Source: Siphonodentalium dalli (lineage: Eukaryota; Mollusca; Scaphopoda; Gadilida; Siphonodentaliidae). Taken from it: a DNA stretch of 64,000 bases. Each line of letters starts with the position of its first letter. Position 1 is the stretch's first letter. The notes beneath the pieces are model-generated. The model worked only from the letters and a program-made list of their open reading frames with translations, did not search any database and was not told the DNA's origin. Positions 1 through 12,399 of the stretch are shown in pieces. The stretch spans positions 183,248,716 through 183,312,715 of the forward strand of contig CP136066.1 in the NCBI GenBank assembly GCA_032622095.1, in the 5' to 3' direction. The translations under genes and the position numbers were made by a program.

Positions 1-878
1 ATATTTGTATGGTTCTATTGAGACAGACCGAAGATATTTTAGGCTGTTGAAGCTTTATTTGGCCGGTTTTGGCCGGTTTGTTGGGTAAAGGGTTAAATCA
101 TGGTTTCTGGTGTGATATCAGTGATACCGTTTGTCAGAGTCTTTGTTGTATATTTTTAGTTTTATTTTGCTGCGCAGAATGAATACACAGCGGTTCATTT
201 CATAACAAATTGGACTCATAAGCGCTGATCATTTCGAACAAGTTTGCAAACTGTTTTTCAACTGATGTTACAAGCGATAACTCTTAAAGACGTAGCATGT
301 GCTTATGTCGGTGGATTAAAACGGCTTAGCCACTACATTCACAATTAACTAGTACTGTCAATATACTCCAGAACATCGACTATGCCATGTCATAAACCAC
401 GACGTCATTCATTCCTCATAAATATTAGAGACCTTTCGCAAAACCGCGATCACGATTACGGATAGGATATATTGCCATATTAAGGTGCCCCACTATATAA
501 TAGTTACGTATGTATTTGATGGAAAAAGTAATGTGTGTCTCTTTCATATCCCATGTTCATATGTTATATACACCTCGCGGATAATGTTAGAGCGTGCCCA
601 AGCAGGACCGGTGGCACATCCTTGACACATAAACATCATTAAACTACGTCGCGTATATTTCATCTTAAACTCCCATGCGTAAAGATCGAATTTTGGCCGT
701 ATACTGACATGATATTGTCCATATCCATAATCGTAATCGGGATTTTGCGAAAGGTATCTAATACAGATAAACAAACGACAACAATTTCGCCAACCAGATA
801 TACCTTGTTAAATTTAAATGAAAGAATTTCGTTGTGTGCTGGACAGTTTGATATAACGTTTATTGAAATACCTACTTT
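1..878. other. intergenic, no gene seen
   Basis: AT-rich sequence with frequent stops in all frames. No domain, splice-flanked coding segment or clear repeat was recognised. The only open frames are short and look random. Confidence 0.5.
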
Positions 879-2230
879 TAGTCTGGTCGATAAACTAAAA
901 TTTTAGGGTCAACCTAGAATAAATTCGGACTAAATTGGTTTATATACCATTTTGAAGAGGAAGATCTCCTCTATAACATATCCAAAATCCGCTTAAATCA
1001 GCTTTGAGCATTTTTTGTAATTCAAGATGGCGTCCAATATGGCTGCCATTTCCGTTAAGTCATTTTGTTGCAATTTGATGCAATTATAGTCATAATATCG
1101 TGTCATATGTATACATAAGTATACATTTTTGTGAAGCTATGACATAACACCACATTTTGATGCCAAAATTGGAACACACCGCCCAAGATGGGAGTCAAAA
1201 TGGCGACCGGAAGTGGAAAATGTTACGTTTTTTTACTGATATCTTTAAGATAAGTTTATGCTGTTTGGAACTAGTTGAGAATTGTGACTTTATTTTGTAT
1301 TTAACATGTTAACAGATCATCGTGGAAATAAAATATGCCATAAGTGGGGTCCCCTGCCCCTTCCGATCATTCAAAAAATAGAGTTTACAGAACGTGGTAT
1401 AACATTTCACAAAAAAATCAAAATTTGGGATTCTAGTCATATTTCATCAAAAATTGGCACGACTGTGTAATGGAAATGATGCATTCTATTTCTTATGAAT
1501 ATTCCGACTCAATGGTATCAAAATTGTCACTTTGGCTCACAATAGCTGCCAAAATGGCGGCCAAAATATGAAAAATGGTAAATATTGCATCAGCGTGTCG
1601 TGCAACCGCTTATAAGTTGTGGTTGATGAATAAAATTTACTATTCTGTCTTATATACATTGAATACTAACATTTATGATGCACATTGATTAACTTTTACT
1701 ATTTTAACCACTGAAATTACCAGAATTATGGGATTTTTTGCACAAACTTGGCAAAAAAATAACGTTTCAGGTTTGCACCATTTTTTAAAGTAAAATGGAA
1801 CTATCTTTGGTATCAAATGTTATTTTTATTTTTGATCGATCTTAAATGTTTGACACTGAGATGTTTTAGACAAAATTACTCAAGATGGCTTACAAAATGA
1901 CAACCAAATATGGTAAAAAGTTTATTTGTCACATTTATTCCGAACATTATTACAAGCTGTTCCGAAAAGGTTGCAAAGTGTGACTCACTTGGTTATTAAA
2001 CATGCTACTTAATCAACTGATAACTAAATGTTATATTCTGGTTGTCCCAGTACATTATGAGGCATGACAAATCAGTTTAAGGGATGCAGTATGAATTTTT
2101 GCCGGAAACTTCTTTTGGGATTCTATCTGTCTTTGAACGGAAATTGGCAGAACGTTGATCGGAACTGAGAGGGATCATATTATGTGGCTACTCTGGCCCA
2201 TTAGCATCAAAATTTATTAACTTATATACT
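879..2230 (+). repeat. left arm of foldback element
   Basis: Inverted counterpart of 4290-5580. It is non-coding and AT-rich, with four islands of the type AAGATGGC or AAAATGGCGGCC near 1026, 1189, 1549 and 1884. Confidence 0.75.
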
Positions 2231-2289
2231 ATTGTCATGAAAACCGTTTCATTCGTATTGCATACCAAACGCCATTAAGAGACACTCTG

Positions 2290-4262
2290 ATATGATCTAT
2301 ATATTGGTTAACATATCCTTGAGTTATAGGGATAGGAAGTCGATAGTCACCCAATTGCAACTTACACATGACCATGCAGTCACTCCACATATACACGAAC
2401 ACCACATGAATGAACATATGTCACTCGCTTTATACACATACACCTCACATACTACTATACATCCACACATGGATATGCACATACACCAAACACATGGCCA
2501 TATAGTCATGAGTAAACATGCAGACACACCAGGTATACTCCTACACCTCACCATGGCCATATAGTCACGACCTGTATACCCATTCACTACATTCATGAAC
2601 ATACAGTAACATCCTGTATACCTATTCGCCTCACCATTGGTAATACGGTCACTCCATGTATATGTATATATTTTCCAGATGCATGGCCATATAGGTACTC
2701 AAGATATACATCCAAACGATGACAATATAGTCACTCCCCGTATATATTATCGCCACATTCATGAGCATACATTACTTATTGTATACTTATATACTTGTAT
2801 ACCTCATCGGGGGTCATAAAGTCACTCCCTGCATATGTATTTCCGACACACATGGCCATATATCCACTCAAAATATACATATACGCCCAACCCAAAACCA
2901 TAGAGTCATTACAGGTATATATAATATACATGTAAACCTCACCAATTTCGTTAGTCCTTCTAGATATACCAATGCCCCGCAACGCGCACACGGCCATTCA
3001 TACACTCCAAATGTGCATATAGACCTCACCATGACAATTCAGTCCCTCGCTGTATACGCATAAACCAACTCGTGATCATACAGTCACTTCCTCTATACCA
3101 ATTCACCCACCATTAATTTTGCCACACTGGCACTCCATATATACATATTGGCCACATCATGGCAATATAGCCATGCAAGATATACAAGGGCTCGCGTCTT
3201 GCAGGTAATGAGTCGAAACGTAATGTGACATTTGCTTAGTATGGCATATAGTCAGCGATCTGGAACTGATGTTGATTTTATCCAAACATTTTAGCATCTT
3301 TTAAACTCATTGGGAGTAATTTCCAAAAATGTCTAAACTCTACGTTTGGCATAAACTAAAATCTTGATTTTGTGGGGTACGTTCTAAAATGTGTCACTTT
3401 GTCAGATACCCACTTACATATATTTGTTAGCCTATACTTACCTGTATTGGTTGGCATTGGTTAACCTATGACCATAGTCACTCCAGGTGTATATATACCT
3501 TATAAATTACCATACAGTCCTTCTAGATATGCCTATACCCCACACACACGGTCATTCGTATACTTCATACTTGCAAAAATACAGCTCAACCATGACAATT
3601 CAGCCACTCGCTGTATTCTTACACACCACATCCATGCGCATTCAGCTATTCACTGTATACCGGTACACAGCAATGACAATACAGCCACAACAGATACACA
3701 TGTACATCCCACACATGACCATGATGTCACTATATATATACACACGCCCGCCAGTGACCATCAAACTGTACTCCAGGTATGCATATACACTTCAACAACA
3801 TTGACTCTGCATTTATTCCATGTACACATATACACATTGCCCATAACCATACAACCACTCCATATGTATCCATACACCCCATTCAGTAGCATACAGCAAA
3901 CGCGTGTATACATATACACCCACCCATGACATACAGCCACCCAATGTACACATGTACATCCCACCCATGACCACACAGTCACTCCACATATACATACACA
4001 ACACAAAGATGGACAATGTAGCTAATCTCGCTGTACACATACACCACTTCAATGGCCAGACAACTCCCTAGATACATGTTCACCTCATACATGACGGTCA
4101 TGACCATAAGCTACTCCTTATATACCTATACAACTCAACGTGGACACCCCATACATGACCATATAGTCATACATTGTATAACTATTCATATCATTCATGA
4201 ATACAATAACTCCCCGTATACATACTCACCTCACATATAGCCATACATTCAACAGTCATACA
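2290..4262. repeat. degenerate minisatellite core of the foldback element
   Basis: Irregular units of about 60 bases share the theme CATGACCATACAGTCACTCC, then a TATACATATACACCTCAC-like part. Copies run from about 2290 to 3180 and 3465 to 4262. A non-repeat stretch at about 3187-3465 interrupts them. Several open frames cross the array on both strands (His/Thr/Tyr-rich or Cys/Val/Met-rich). They follow from the repeat and are not taken as genes. Confidence 0.7.
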
Positions 4263-4289
4263 CACGGTATTAAGTTGATCAATGTTGAT

Positions 4290-5580
4290 TGCAATGGGCC
4301 AGAGTAGCCACATATACTATGATCCCTCTCAGTTCCGTTTCAACGTTCTGCCTATTTCAGTTAAAAAAAACATGGACAGAATCCCAAAAGAAATTTTCGG
4401 CAAAATCCATACTGCACCCCTTAAATGAACTTTCATGCCTCTTAAGGTTCTGGGACAACTAGAATATAACATTTAGTTGACTAAGTAGCTTTTTTAATAA
4501 CCAAGTGAGTCACAATCTGCTACCTTTTCGGAACAGCAGTGAATAATGTTTGGAATATATGTGACAAATCAACATTTTACAAAATTGGGTTGCCATTTTG
4601 CAAGCCATCTTGAGCAATATTGTGACACTGTTAGCACATATCAAAACAATAAACAACGCTTATGCCAAAGAAATTTCCATATTACTTAAAAAAATGTTTC
4701 AAACCTGAACAGTGATTTTTTGCCGATTTTGATGCAAAGTTTGTGACAGAAATATTTGAATAATTCTGGTGATTTTAGTGGTTTCAGTGGTAACAATTAG
4801 CCTAGGTGCATCAGAAATTTTGGTTTTCAATGTATATAAGACAGAATAGTCAATTGTTTGCATCAACAACAACTTATAAGCATGGCACACTGGGACAATA
4901 TTGAAAATATTCCATATTGTGGCCGCCATTTTGGAAGCCATTTTGATCCAAAGTGACGATTTTTGTAACATTGAGTTGGATTATCCATAGAATGTAGAAA
5001 GCATTACTTACATTGCACAGTTCTTCCAATTTCATGATGAAATATGACTAGAATCCCAATGCTGATATTTTGTGATATGTTATACCGCGTTCTGTAAAAT
5101 CGATTTTTTGAGCGATCGGAAGGGGTTGGGAGCCCATAAATTGCATATTTCTTTGCTCCAATGGTCAGTTAAGATATTAGATACAAAATAAAGTCAAAAT
5201 TCTCAACCAGTTTCAAACATTAGAAACTTATCTTAAAGTTATTAGTGAAAAACGTAAAAATTTCCACTTCCGGCCGCCATTTTGGCGGCCATTTATGACG
5301 GGGAGCACCAATTTTGGAATACAACGGTGGGGTTATGCCATAGCTTCACAAAAATATATACAGTGTATGCATATGACAAGATTTTCTCACTATAATTGCG
5401 TATAACTGATTTACCGGAAATGACAGCCATCTTGGACGCCATATTGAATTACAAAAATTGCTCAAAGCGGATTTTAGCGGATTTTGGATATGTTATAGAG
5501 GATATATTTCTCTTCAAAATGGTATACAAACCAATTTAGTCCAAATTTATTCTAGCTCAAACCTTTATTCGACCAGACTA
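4290..5580 (-). repeat. right arm of foldback element
   Basis: Imperfect reverse complement of 879-2230, including the GGCCGCCATTTTGG-type islands at about 4570, 4920, 5270 and 5425. Confidence 0.75.
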
Positions 5581-6063
5581 TTTGAGCAGGTGTGTTTGTT
5601 ATGAGCAGCAACAGAGTGCTTCCAGTCACTTTAAAGGGATACCGTACTCAAATGTTGTTGTTGGTTTCTACAGTCTCTGAGTCGTAGAATAAGGTAACCG
5701 GATTTCAATTATTTGAAAGTCTGTTGAGTACGAAGTAATGTTACGGATGGCAGATTAGTCGGAATGCGAAAATACAAATTGTTGTCGAGTAATTTTTGTA
5801 CAGTTTTCAAGCAAATGTATCAAATAAATGTTATATTATATGCATACTAGTCCCATATACTCATTTAAGTTATTGTATAGTCACTAGCCAACGAGTGGCT
5901 TGGGTTTACGGCCCGTATCAACTTATTTTTTACACGATCATGTGTGCCACGCGTTTCCCAATCCACTATCCGTTAATTAATTTGATTACGTCTTTACACG
6001 AAAATTCGTAATTGAATTTATGGCTCCAGCCATAAATTAAATTTATATCAAATTATTAAACTA
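5581..6063. other. intergenic, no gene seen
   Basis: No coding signal. CTTTAAAGGGATACCGTACT near 5630 is loosely the inverse of a segment near 6675-6700, so an older ~1-kb inverted-repeat element may surround the MITE at 6064-6545. This is weak. Confidence 0.3.
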
Positions 6064-6545
6064 AAGGTACTCAATCCGATAAAACTCCTCTCAATTACTA
6101 TTTCAATGGCTTCGGGGGTCAAAAATATTTGATTCGAGTCGAGGAAGTCACCCATCAAACCTCAGATTTGTTAGATATCGATTTTAGAAATCTATTATTT
6201 TTCATTATCGGGAATACTTTCTGGCCCAGAACACAGTCAAAATTGCGTTATTACTACCAGTTGATTTTAGAGTTATCCATCCTTGTCTGTTTGAATAGTG
6301 TTTTGGTGTACACATCTCGAGCAGATTACGAAATTGAATGCAATTATTAGTACTCATCTCGAGAAAATAACAAATTTCAAAAATCAATATCTAATAACTC
6401 TGAGCTTTGTTTGATGGGTTCCTCGACTCGAATCAAATATTTTTTACCCCCAAAGCCAAAGAAATAGTAATATAGGACCCTCTGATCGGATTGTTGTTGT
6501 TGGAATCTGTTGAGATGGGGACCCTCTGATCGGATTGAGTACCTT
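6064..6545. mobile_element. MITE with TA target duplication
   Basis: Ends AAGGTACTCAATCCGAT and its inverse ATCGGATTGAGTACCTT are directly flanked by TA on both sides (6062-6063 and 6546-6547). Inner parts also pair: the ATTTGATTCGAGTCGAGG region at 6128 against its inverse near 6420. The right arm has an extra duplication of ACCCTCTGATCGGATT. TA duplication and no coding capacity suggest a Tc1/mariner-type non-autonomous element. Confidence 0.75.
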
Positions 6546-6734
6546 TAACTTTGATTTCAAGATGACCTATTAACCTGAATGTTTACAGAATACATCTTCC
6601 ACTCAAATTAATTATTGTTCTATATATTATCGATACTAGATCGTTGTTATTACCGGGAATTTATTGAAAATGGCGTACAGTACCCCTCTAAAGTAATCGC
6701 AATTCCTTAGCTCAAGCGCACATGCTATTGACCG

Positions 6735-6934
6735 TCGATATTACGGTTGTGGCGATGTGTCACCCAATGCATTGTATCCACCCTGGTAGAATGGTCCTTC
6801 TAATGTTCTATGATGCGGTTGGGTCCTGCTGAATTGTTCTGATGCTGTTAGGGCAAACTGATGTTGTTAACAAAAAGTACCATTTAATTTTTTTAATTGG
6901 TCTTTTGCGCAGTGTTCCGATAATCTGATCACAT
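6735..6934 (+). repeat. single arm of a dispersed repeat
   Basis: Similar over about 150 bases to 18047-18200: shared GTCCTGCTGAATTG-type sequence, GCAAACTGATGTTGTTAA, AAAAAGTACC and a GATAATCTGA...CATCCAGG end. The inverted partner arm seen at 18440-18560 is missing here. Confidence 0.6.
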
Positions 6935-7704
6935 CCAGGGCCCTATACTATGGACCATAATAATTGTAATCACAAGGTTATGGGAGGTTCACAGAAGGTG
7001 GCAAGTGCAATAGACCACTGTATTGTAATAGTGTATATTATACCCGTGTGCTCGTGTGCGCATTACCGATGGGTGATTGGGTTTAATCAGAATGGCATTC
7101 ACACTGCGACAATCAAGCGGTTGTCTCGTGGCAAACAACCTAAAGTCTGTATTGGAGTATTGACCAATTATGACAATCATGCAGGGACGTTGTTAGCTAG
7201 GGATCTCCTTTGTGGGTACACAACTTTGAGTTTAAACTGCACCTGAGACCATCTATAGCTACGTCTCTTGTACATATTATCAATAGAATACTCCAGCGAT
7301 TCTCAATGACAACACAACTAGAAATTGAAATACATCGTTGTTGGAACAGACGATGACCATTGACGAAATATAACACAATGCGCGAACGTTTGCGGTGTAC
7401 TCATTGAGCGATTATTTAAAGGATACCGATTACCACTAATCAAATTGAACACGGATCACACATGCACTAGCGATAACATATCAATGAGTGTCTCCGATGA
7501 ATCATTGTTTTTTCATTGGTCAATCAAGTCACATGTGGAAAACCTACTATTTTATTGGTTACCATGCATGTGAACGCGGCATTACAAGAAGTCGCCAAAA
7601 CACTGTTAAAATAAAAGTGGAGGTATATGGTAATCGACACCTTTTGTGTGCCCCACAGAAGCTTGTAATTACAATAATTGTGTTCTATAGTATAGGGCCC
7701 AGGG
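6935..7704. mobile_element. ~770-bp element with ~40-bp terminal inverted repeats
   Basis: Left end CCAGGGCCCTATACTATGG continues to AATTATTGTAAT-like sequence. It is the inverse of the right end at about 7660-7704, which closes with GTATAGGGCCCAGGG. Open frames inside (98 and 117 codons) match nothing recognised. The CAGGG termini recall hAT elements, but no 8-bp duplication was found, so the superfamily is open. Confidence 0.6.
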
Positions 7705-7874
7705 TGCGTATCAAACGAATGGCAGGTGCATTACAGGTTCGGAGAAAAGTGATCGTAGCATCGTCTCTATGGATAATGGTTATTAGATTCATTGATCTTG
7801 ATTTTAGTCAGATCGGACTGGAATCACATGATAAGAATTAACGAATATATTAAAGCCATCGCCCCCGTTCTTAG

Positions 7875-7882
7875 TATATAAG
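7875..7882 (+). promoter_or_regulatory. possible TATA box of the GPCR gene
   Basis: TATATAAG lies about 157 bases before the GPCR start codon. A start site near 7905 would give a ~125-base leader. Suggested by position only. Confidence 0.3.
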
Positions 7883-8031
7883 CTAAAAATGTCACGTCTG
7901 GAAACAGTTTTCTGTTGTGGGCTCTAGGGTTAAAAAGTCGTTTTATCTTGTCAGTCACCGTGAACTACATTGACAAAGACTGCTTTGGTGGAAGTCATAA
8001 CATTGTATATGCTTATTGTATTTAGGAGAAA

Positions 8032-9534
8032 ATGGCGACCAATACAACTGAATTTCTTGATCCGGAATCGTCGAATTTGAAAATAGTTTTCACTGTGACT
8101 GGATCGGTTGATATATTTTTGAATTCCGTGGTTCTTCTAATCATGTATACTGACAAGACATTACGACAAGATTTCTATGCGATGCAGGTGTTAAGTCTGA
8201 GTGTTATAGATTTCATGATGGGGATATCTTTTGTGTTCTTTGCCGAAGTGATGTCATTGGATTCCATAAGAAACAAAACTACTTGTTTTGGGAGCCTGTT
8301 TTTTATATTCACAACCGTGACTGCGTCGAATACACAACTTCTTCTCATCTGCTTATTCCGTATTATGGCGCTGAAATTCCCCTTGATGTACCGACGACTA
8401 CGTAGAGCATCAGCAACAACAACTTGGGTCACAGTGTTCATAGTCTTCGCATTCTCAACAATCACCTTCGGGATTCCGTCCATTTTCTGGATTGGCGATG
8501 GAGATAAAATGATCCAAAAGTGTGTCGTCTACACTATGTATGAAAACGTGGACGGTATACTGACCTTGATTTCGATAACACTTCTCGGAGTCTACTTTTG
8601 TATTTTGTCTTCTTTCATTTATCTAATAAAACTTCTAAGGACCAGAACGCGCACCATTTCACAACGGCCACGTATTAATATTGTTGACAATATTGTAATG
8701 CAAAATGCCAGGTCGCCAGATATATCTGTCGGTGCAATCGAACCAGAACGTGTGATAGGTTCCATCAAGAATTCCATCAAGTCTGAGAACAATCGACACG
8801 GACAATCTGATAAAAGATCACAAACGAGCGAAAAGCGAGAAGTATTAACATTAACTGACTTTGGTGGGAGCGAATTTAATACAATTATTATGGATACAAA
8901 TATCCTGCGTTGTCCAAATAGCATGGAACTTACAAAAATAAAATCCTCAGCAGCCAGGACAACGAATACTCGTTTAGGCGTTCCTTCTCGTGGACCCCAT
9001 AACAACGGCAACGACGCGAGACCAAGCACTAGAGGTTATAGCGTCAATTCTACAGCGTCCGCTTTACATGTCTCATGTTCCCCATCTAATAGCGAACGAC
9101 CAGAACGGGATGGAAGCGGTGTTAAAAGTCAGAATCTAAGGCCGGTTCCGTTCATTGAAATAACACGGTCTTCGAGTGAAAATGCAAACATCGCCTTAAC
9201 GGATGAGCACAAAGTTCGCGAGAACCGTATCGAAACCGAACAGCGCGCGCACATCGGTGCAACAACACAGAACGAAATACGGGGTTACAGAAAAATGGTC
9301 AAGACTACACGTACATTGACATGTGTTGTGATCATACTTTCTCTGTTGGTATTCCCGACGATGGCTGTTTACTTACTGGAAGGTTTAATCGAATCATTCA
9401 GATTGCCACAGACAGTCAGAGGCACATTGGCTTGCATAACTGCGCTCAATGGTGCGATCAATCCATTCGTTTATTTCTTCATGATGAGACCTTTCAAGGA
9501 GGCAATACGGAGGAGATGTCATTATTGTGGATAA
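8032..9534 (+). CDS. rhodopsin-like (class A) G protein-coupled receptor, intronless
   Basis: A 500-residue receptor predicted in the plasma membrane; ligand unknown. Seven hydrophobic segments are visible: about 18-40 (Asn31 as position 1.50), 48-72 (Asp60 as 2.50), 86-112, 131-154 (Trp132), 174-202, about 425-450 (VFP) and 460-483. Cys85 and Cys164 fit the conserved extracellular disulfide. NPFVY at 477-481 is the TM7 NPxxY motif. At the end of TM3 the usual DRY reads FRI: Arg110 is kept but the acidic residue before it is Phe. The third cytoplasmic loop is very long (about 203-420), polar and Ser/Arg-rich. N-glycosylation sequons sit at Asn4 and Asn81. The start lies in a good context (GAAAATGG), and in-frame extension upstream has no support. 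Short C-tail ends in CHYCG. Subfamily not recognised; it could be an orphan or amine/peptide-like receptor. Confidence 0.9.
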   Translation: MATNTTEFLDPESSNLKIVFTVTGSVDIFLNSVVLLIMYTDKTLRQDFYAMQVLSLSVIDFMMGISFVFFAEVMSLDSIRNKTTCFGSLFFIFTTVTASNTQLLLICLFRIMALKFPLMYRRLRRASATTTWVTVFIVFAFSTITFGIPSIFWIGDGDKMIQKCVVYTMYENVDGILTLISITLLGVYFCILSSFIYLIKLLRTRTRTISQRPRINIVDNIVMQNARSPDISVGAIEPERVIGSIKNSIKSENNRHGQSDKRSQTSEKREVLTLTDFGGSEFNTIIMDTNILRCPNSMELTKIKSSAARTTNTRLGVPSRGPHNNGNDARPSTRGYSVNSTASALHVSCSPSNSERPERDGSGVKSQNLRPVPFIEITRSSSENANIALTDEHKVRENRIETEQRAHIGATTQNEIRGYRKMVKTTRTLTCVVIILSLLVFPTMAVYLLEGLIESFRLPQTVRGTLACITALNGAINPFVYFFMMRPFKEAIRRRCHYCG

Positions 9535-9639
9535 TCGCGTGACCTGTGTGACCACCCGATCCACATACCATTATCAGATATAAATGACGGTAATGTTTTA
9601 CCATCTATATATACTTAAGTGTCTACAGTATACGCCCAT

Positions 9640-11815
9640 CGAGCCACACCATTATGTTATATTACATACCATAATATCATAGTCAACGAGAGGTGCTTGA
9701 ACATCAATGAATGGAGAAAGGAAGGAAGAGTTTTTATCAATGGCCTGTATGACGAGAGAGGTAATTTGATGACAGTCGAATATTTGGAAAACAAATTAGG
9801 TATATCCACAAATTTTGTCATATTGCATGGATTAAATAGACAAATAATTAAACAGTGACCAGGAAGTCAAAATAGTAGAACGTCCAATAATCCCAGAGAA
9901 TAAATCAATCTTGTGACGGAATAAAAATGGGGGCAAATTTTTTGATGATACTTTATTATCAACTATTAAAGACACGGTTGGCCTTGGCGGTGGGTATTCT
10001 GTGAAAATATCTCCACCCGTCAAAAACCGCCACAAACAGAAAGAACATCAAAATGTAGACAGACTTTGTCCGTATACAAATAAGAAATATCACATAAACA
10101 GCAAGTTATTGTCATATTTTTGACCATTGTTATGTAAACTAAAGCATAAAAAGTTACTTTTCTGGTGTTTGTTTATATTATGATGGTAAACATAAAGAGC
10201 GTTCTTTGTTGATGAATACCTTATATGGAACTAATAAAGAGCGTTTATGTCAGCTGTGTGTGATTAGCCAGTAGCATTGTGCTGTCTTCTGTAACACAAT
10301 CGGGCTCTTGCTTAGGTCAAATATGGTAGGTCTTTATTATAACATGCTGTTTACGTGATGGTCATGGTATATATATGAACGGAACTGTATGCGTTGTAAT
10401 GTTTTTTCTGTTTACGGTGTTTGTAACAAATATGAATATTTTCGACAATTAAGGCCGCACGTGCCTTTAAAACTCAAACATCATTTGCAAAGAATAAATG
10501 GGAACTAAATATAGATATTCCATGGATACAGACCTTCTCTGCGCCCTTCGTCCATTTATTGGATAGAAAATACCGATGGTTTCAGTACAGAATTTTGACT
10601 AGAATACTAGGAACAAACAAACTTTAAAAAAATGTGAAACTAAGATCTGACGGACTATGTCAAAGATGTCATAGCCAGGAAGAAACGATATCTCATATGT
10701 TCTACAATTGCCCCACTGTACGCTCCTTCCTCGTAGACAAACAACAATGGATGTCTATACATAATTTAACCCTCGATCTGACAAAGAAAAACATTATTCT
10801 CGGAACACATGTTTCGCTATCACCTTGGCTGGCCAAACCGACAATACACCACCATGTCATCGAACACTATTGATTTAATGTTTTAACCTGAAAGAACGAA
10901 TTTACAAGCGTGTGAAAATACATTAAATACAATAAACGACCACAAGGATGTGAGTTGTCAAAATGCAATGTCCATTTAGATGTGAACCAATGCAGTATAG
11001 GTTATAATACAAATTATTAATAAATTCCTAAAAATTAATGAAACACGAAGACATGTATGACACATGAATAAGACCACATGAAAGTGTTAGAGTGAAACAA
11101 TGATTGACAATAAATGGATCTAGTGAAATGTGGGGGAAAAACGCACATACGCGTGCGACCTGGGATGCATAGCACACGAAGGACTAAGAAAAAATTGGCA
11201 TGCAAGAAAAGATGAGATTAATTTAAAAACCGGATAAAAGGTCCCATAAATATAGATGAATATATAAGGAGAGTGATGACACTGAAAATGAAATAAATTA
11301 ATGAATGAAATGCGAAGATCCAAACTAAATGAAATGAAACGATAAATAATTCAAACAACTAGAAATTATGAAAGGAATATAAAACGAGATTACACATACA
11401 CATTGGCGTCTATATAGTAGACGACGATTGTTCAAATTCAGAGTTATAGCGAAGTAACGATAATTGTTAATGCAGAAATTATCCGGGTGTATTTGATTCA
11501 GTAGAATTAGAGACGTTATATCGGGTTTCGTTCAGCAGCAACATATCAAGGACGTTCAACACGAAAGTTTTAATATCAGTTTTATCGCCACGTGATACAA
11601 CACATTCGTAGACACAGACGAATAACGAAACTGAATACCTTTTTAGTTACGATTATTAAGTACAAAACCCCGATAAATTGACCATTAAATCGCTTTGCCA
11701 GGATATCGAAACAAGATACCACGCAGGCAGATATATATCACTTCAGCCCGATCAAATGCTAACATTCCAAAATGAATGGGAACACATTAAACCTTTAATC
11801 ACTGCTTGCTAAGAA
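9640..11815 (+). pseudogene. 5'-truncated Tx1/L1-like LINE ORF2 remnant, interrupted
   Basis: Fragments in the order expected of the C-terminal half of an L1/Tx1-type ORF2. First comes about 9650-9858 (INEWRKEGRVFINGL, then NLMTVEYLENKLGIS). After the MITE at 9970-10466 comes KWELNIDIPWIQTF, then KYRWFQYRILTRILGTNK and a Cys/His cluster CQRCHSQEETISHMFYNC at 10634-10700. About 11690-11812 (FQNEWEHIKPLITAC) looks like the C-terminus. Stops and frame changes make it non-functional. It begins about 100 bases after the GPCR stop codon, as expected of a 5'-truncated insertion. The clade assignment is from memory of family features. Confidence 0.7.
9970..10466 (+). mobile_element. TTAA-flanked MITE, copy 1
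   Basis: A 497-bp unit flanked by TTAA on both sides (9966-9969 and 10467-10470). Its ends form a short imperfect inverted repeat: AGACACGGTTGGCC at the left, and the reverse complement AGGCACGTGCGGCC at the right. It interrupts the LINE reading frame; taking out the unit and one TTAA restores an open frame through STIKTQ. TTAA target sites are typical of piggyBac and Kolobok elements; no transposase is present. Confidence 0.8.
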
Positions 11816-11906
11816 CAGAGAAATTCATTCAATCAAAACTAGATCAATTATCCACTAAAACTAGAAGAGTCTCCCGGGACAGTCTTTTTATCTTATGAAC
11901 ATTTAA
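10467..11906. other. LINE remnant between two MITE copies
   Basis: Holds the zinc-finger part of the LINE (to about 10930), then about 750 bases of AT-rich sequence with no recognisable coding, then the LINE C-terminus at 11690-11815. Confidence 0.5.
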
Positions 11907-12399
11907 AGGCACGTGAGGCCTTAGTTGTCGAAAATATTCATATTTGTTCCAGTCACCGTAAACAGTAAAACATTAAAACGCATACAGTTTCGTTCATATA
12001 TACCATGACCATCGCGTAAACAGCATGTTATCACAAAGACCTACTATATTTTACCTAAGCAAGAGCCTGACTGTGTTACAGAAGACAGCACAATGCTACT
12101 GGCTAATCACACACACATGACATAAACGCTCTTTATTAGTTCCATATCAGGAATTCACCAACAAAGAACGCTCTTTATGTTTACCATCATAATATAAACA
12201 AACACCAGAAAGTAACTTTTTATGCTTTACTTTACATAACAATGGTCAAAAATATGACAATAACTTGCTGTTTATGTGATATTTCTTATTTGTATACGGA
12301 CAAAGTCTGTCTACATTTTGATGTTCTTTCTGTTTGTGGCGGTTTTTGACGGGTGTAAATATTTTCAAAGGATACCCACCGCCAAAGCCAACCGTACCT
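11907..12399 (-). mobile_element. TTAA-flanked MITE, copy 2 (inverted)
   Basis: Reverse complement of copy 1 along its full 493 bp, again flanked by TTAA (11903-11906 and 12400-12403). Ends read AGGCACGTGAGGCC and, on the other strand, AGGTACGGTTGGC. Each copy has its own TTAA pair, so they are two insertions and not arms of one transposon. Confidence 0.8.

Larger units (their letters stand above)
879..5580. mobile_element. 4.7-kb foldback element with ~1.35-kb inverted arms
   Basis: The two ends are inverted copies: TAGTCTGGTCGA near 879 matches the reverse complement of the end at 5580. The similarity continues through the arms, for example AAGATGGCGTCCAATATGGC near 1026 against its inverse near 5425, and GGCCAGAGTAGCCACATA near 4296 against its inverse near 2183. 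Arms run roughly 879-2230 and 4290-5580. They enclose a minisatellite and no recognisable transposase, so this is a non-autonomous long-TIR or foldback element. A target duplication could not be fixed. The arms differ by many substitutions, so the insertion is not recent. Confidence 0.8.

Noticed and set aside
2292-4052. Several overlapping frames rich in His/Thr/Tyr (+) or Cys/Met/Val (-)
   Set aside because: They are read out of the minisatellite in both directions and carry no domain.
7488-7841. 117-codon frame ahead of the GPCR
   Set aside because: It overlaps the right end of an inverted-repeat element and has no recognised domain.
8619-9029. 136-codon minus-strand frame
   Set aside because: Shadow of the GPCR third loop.
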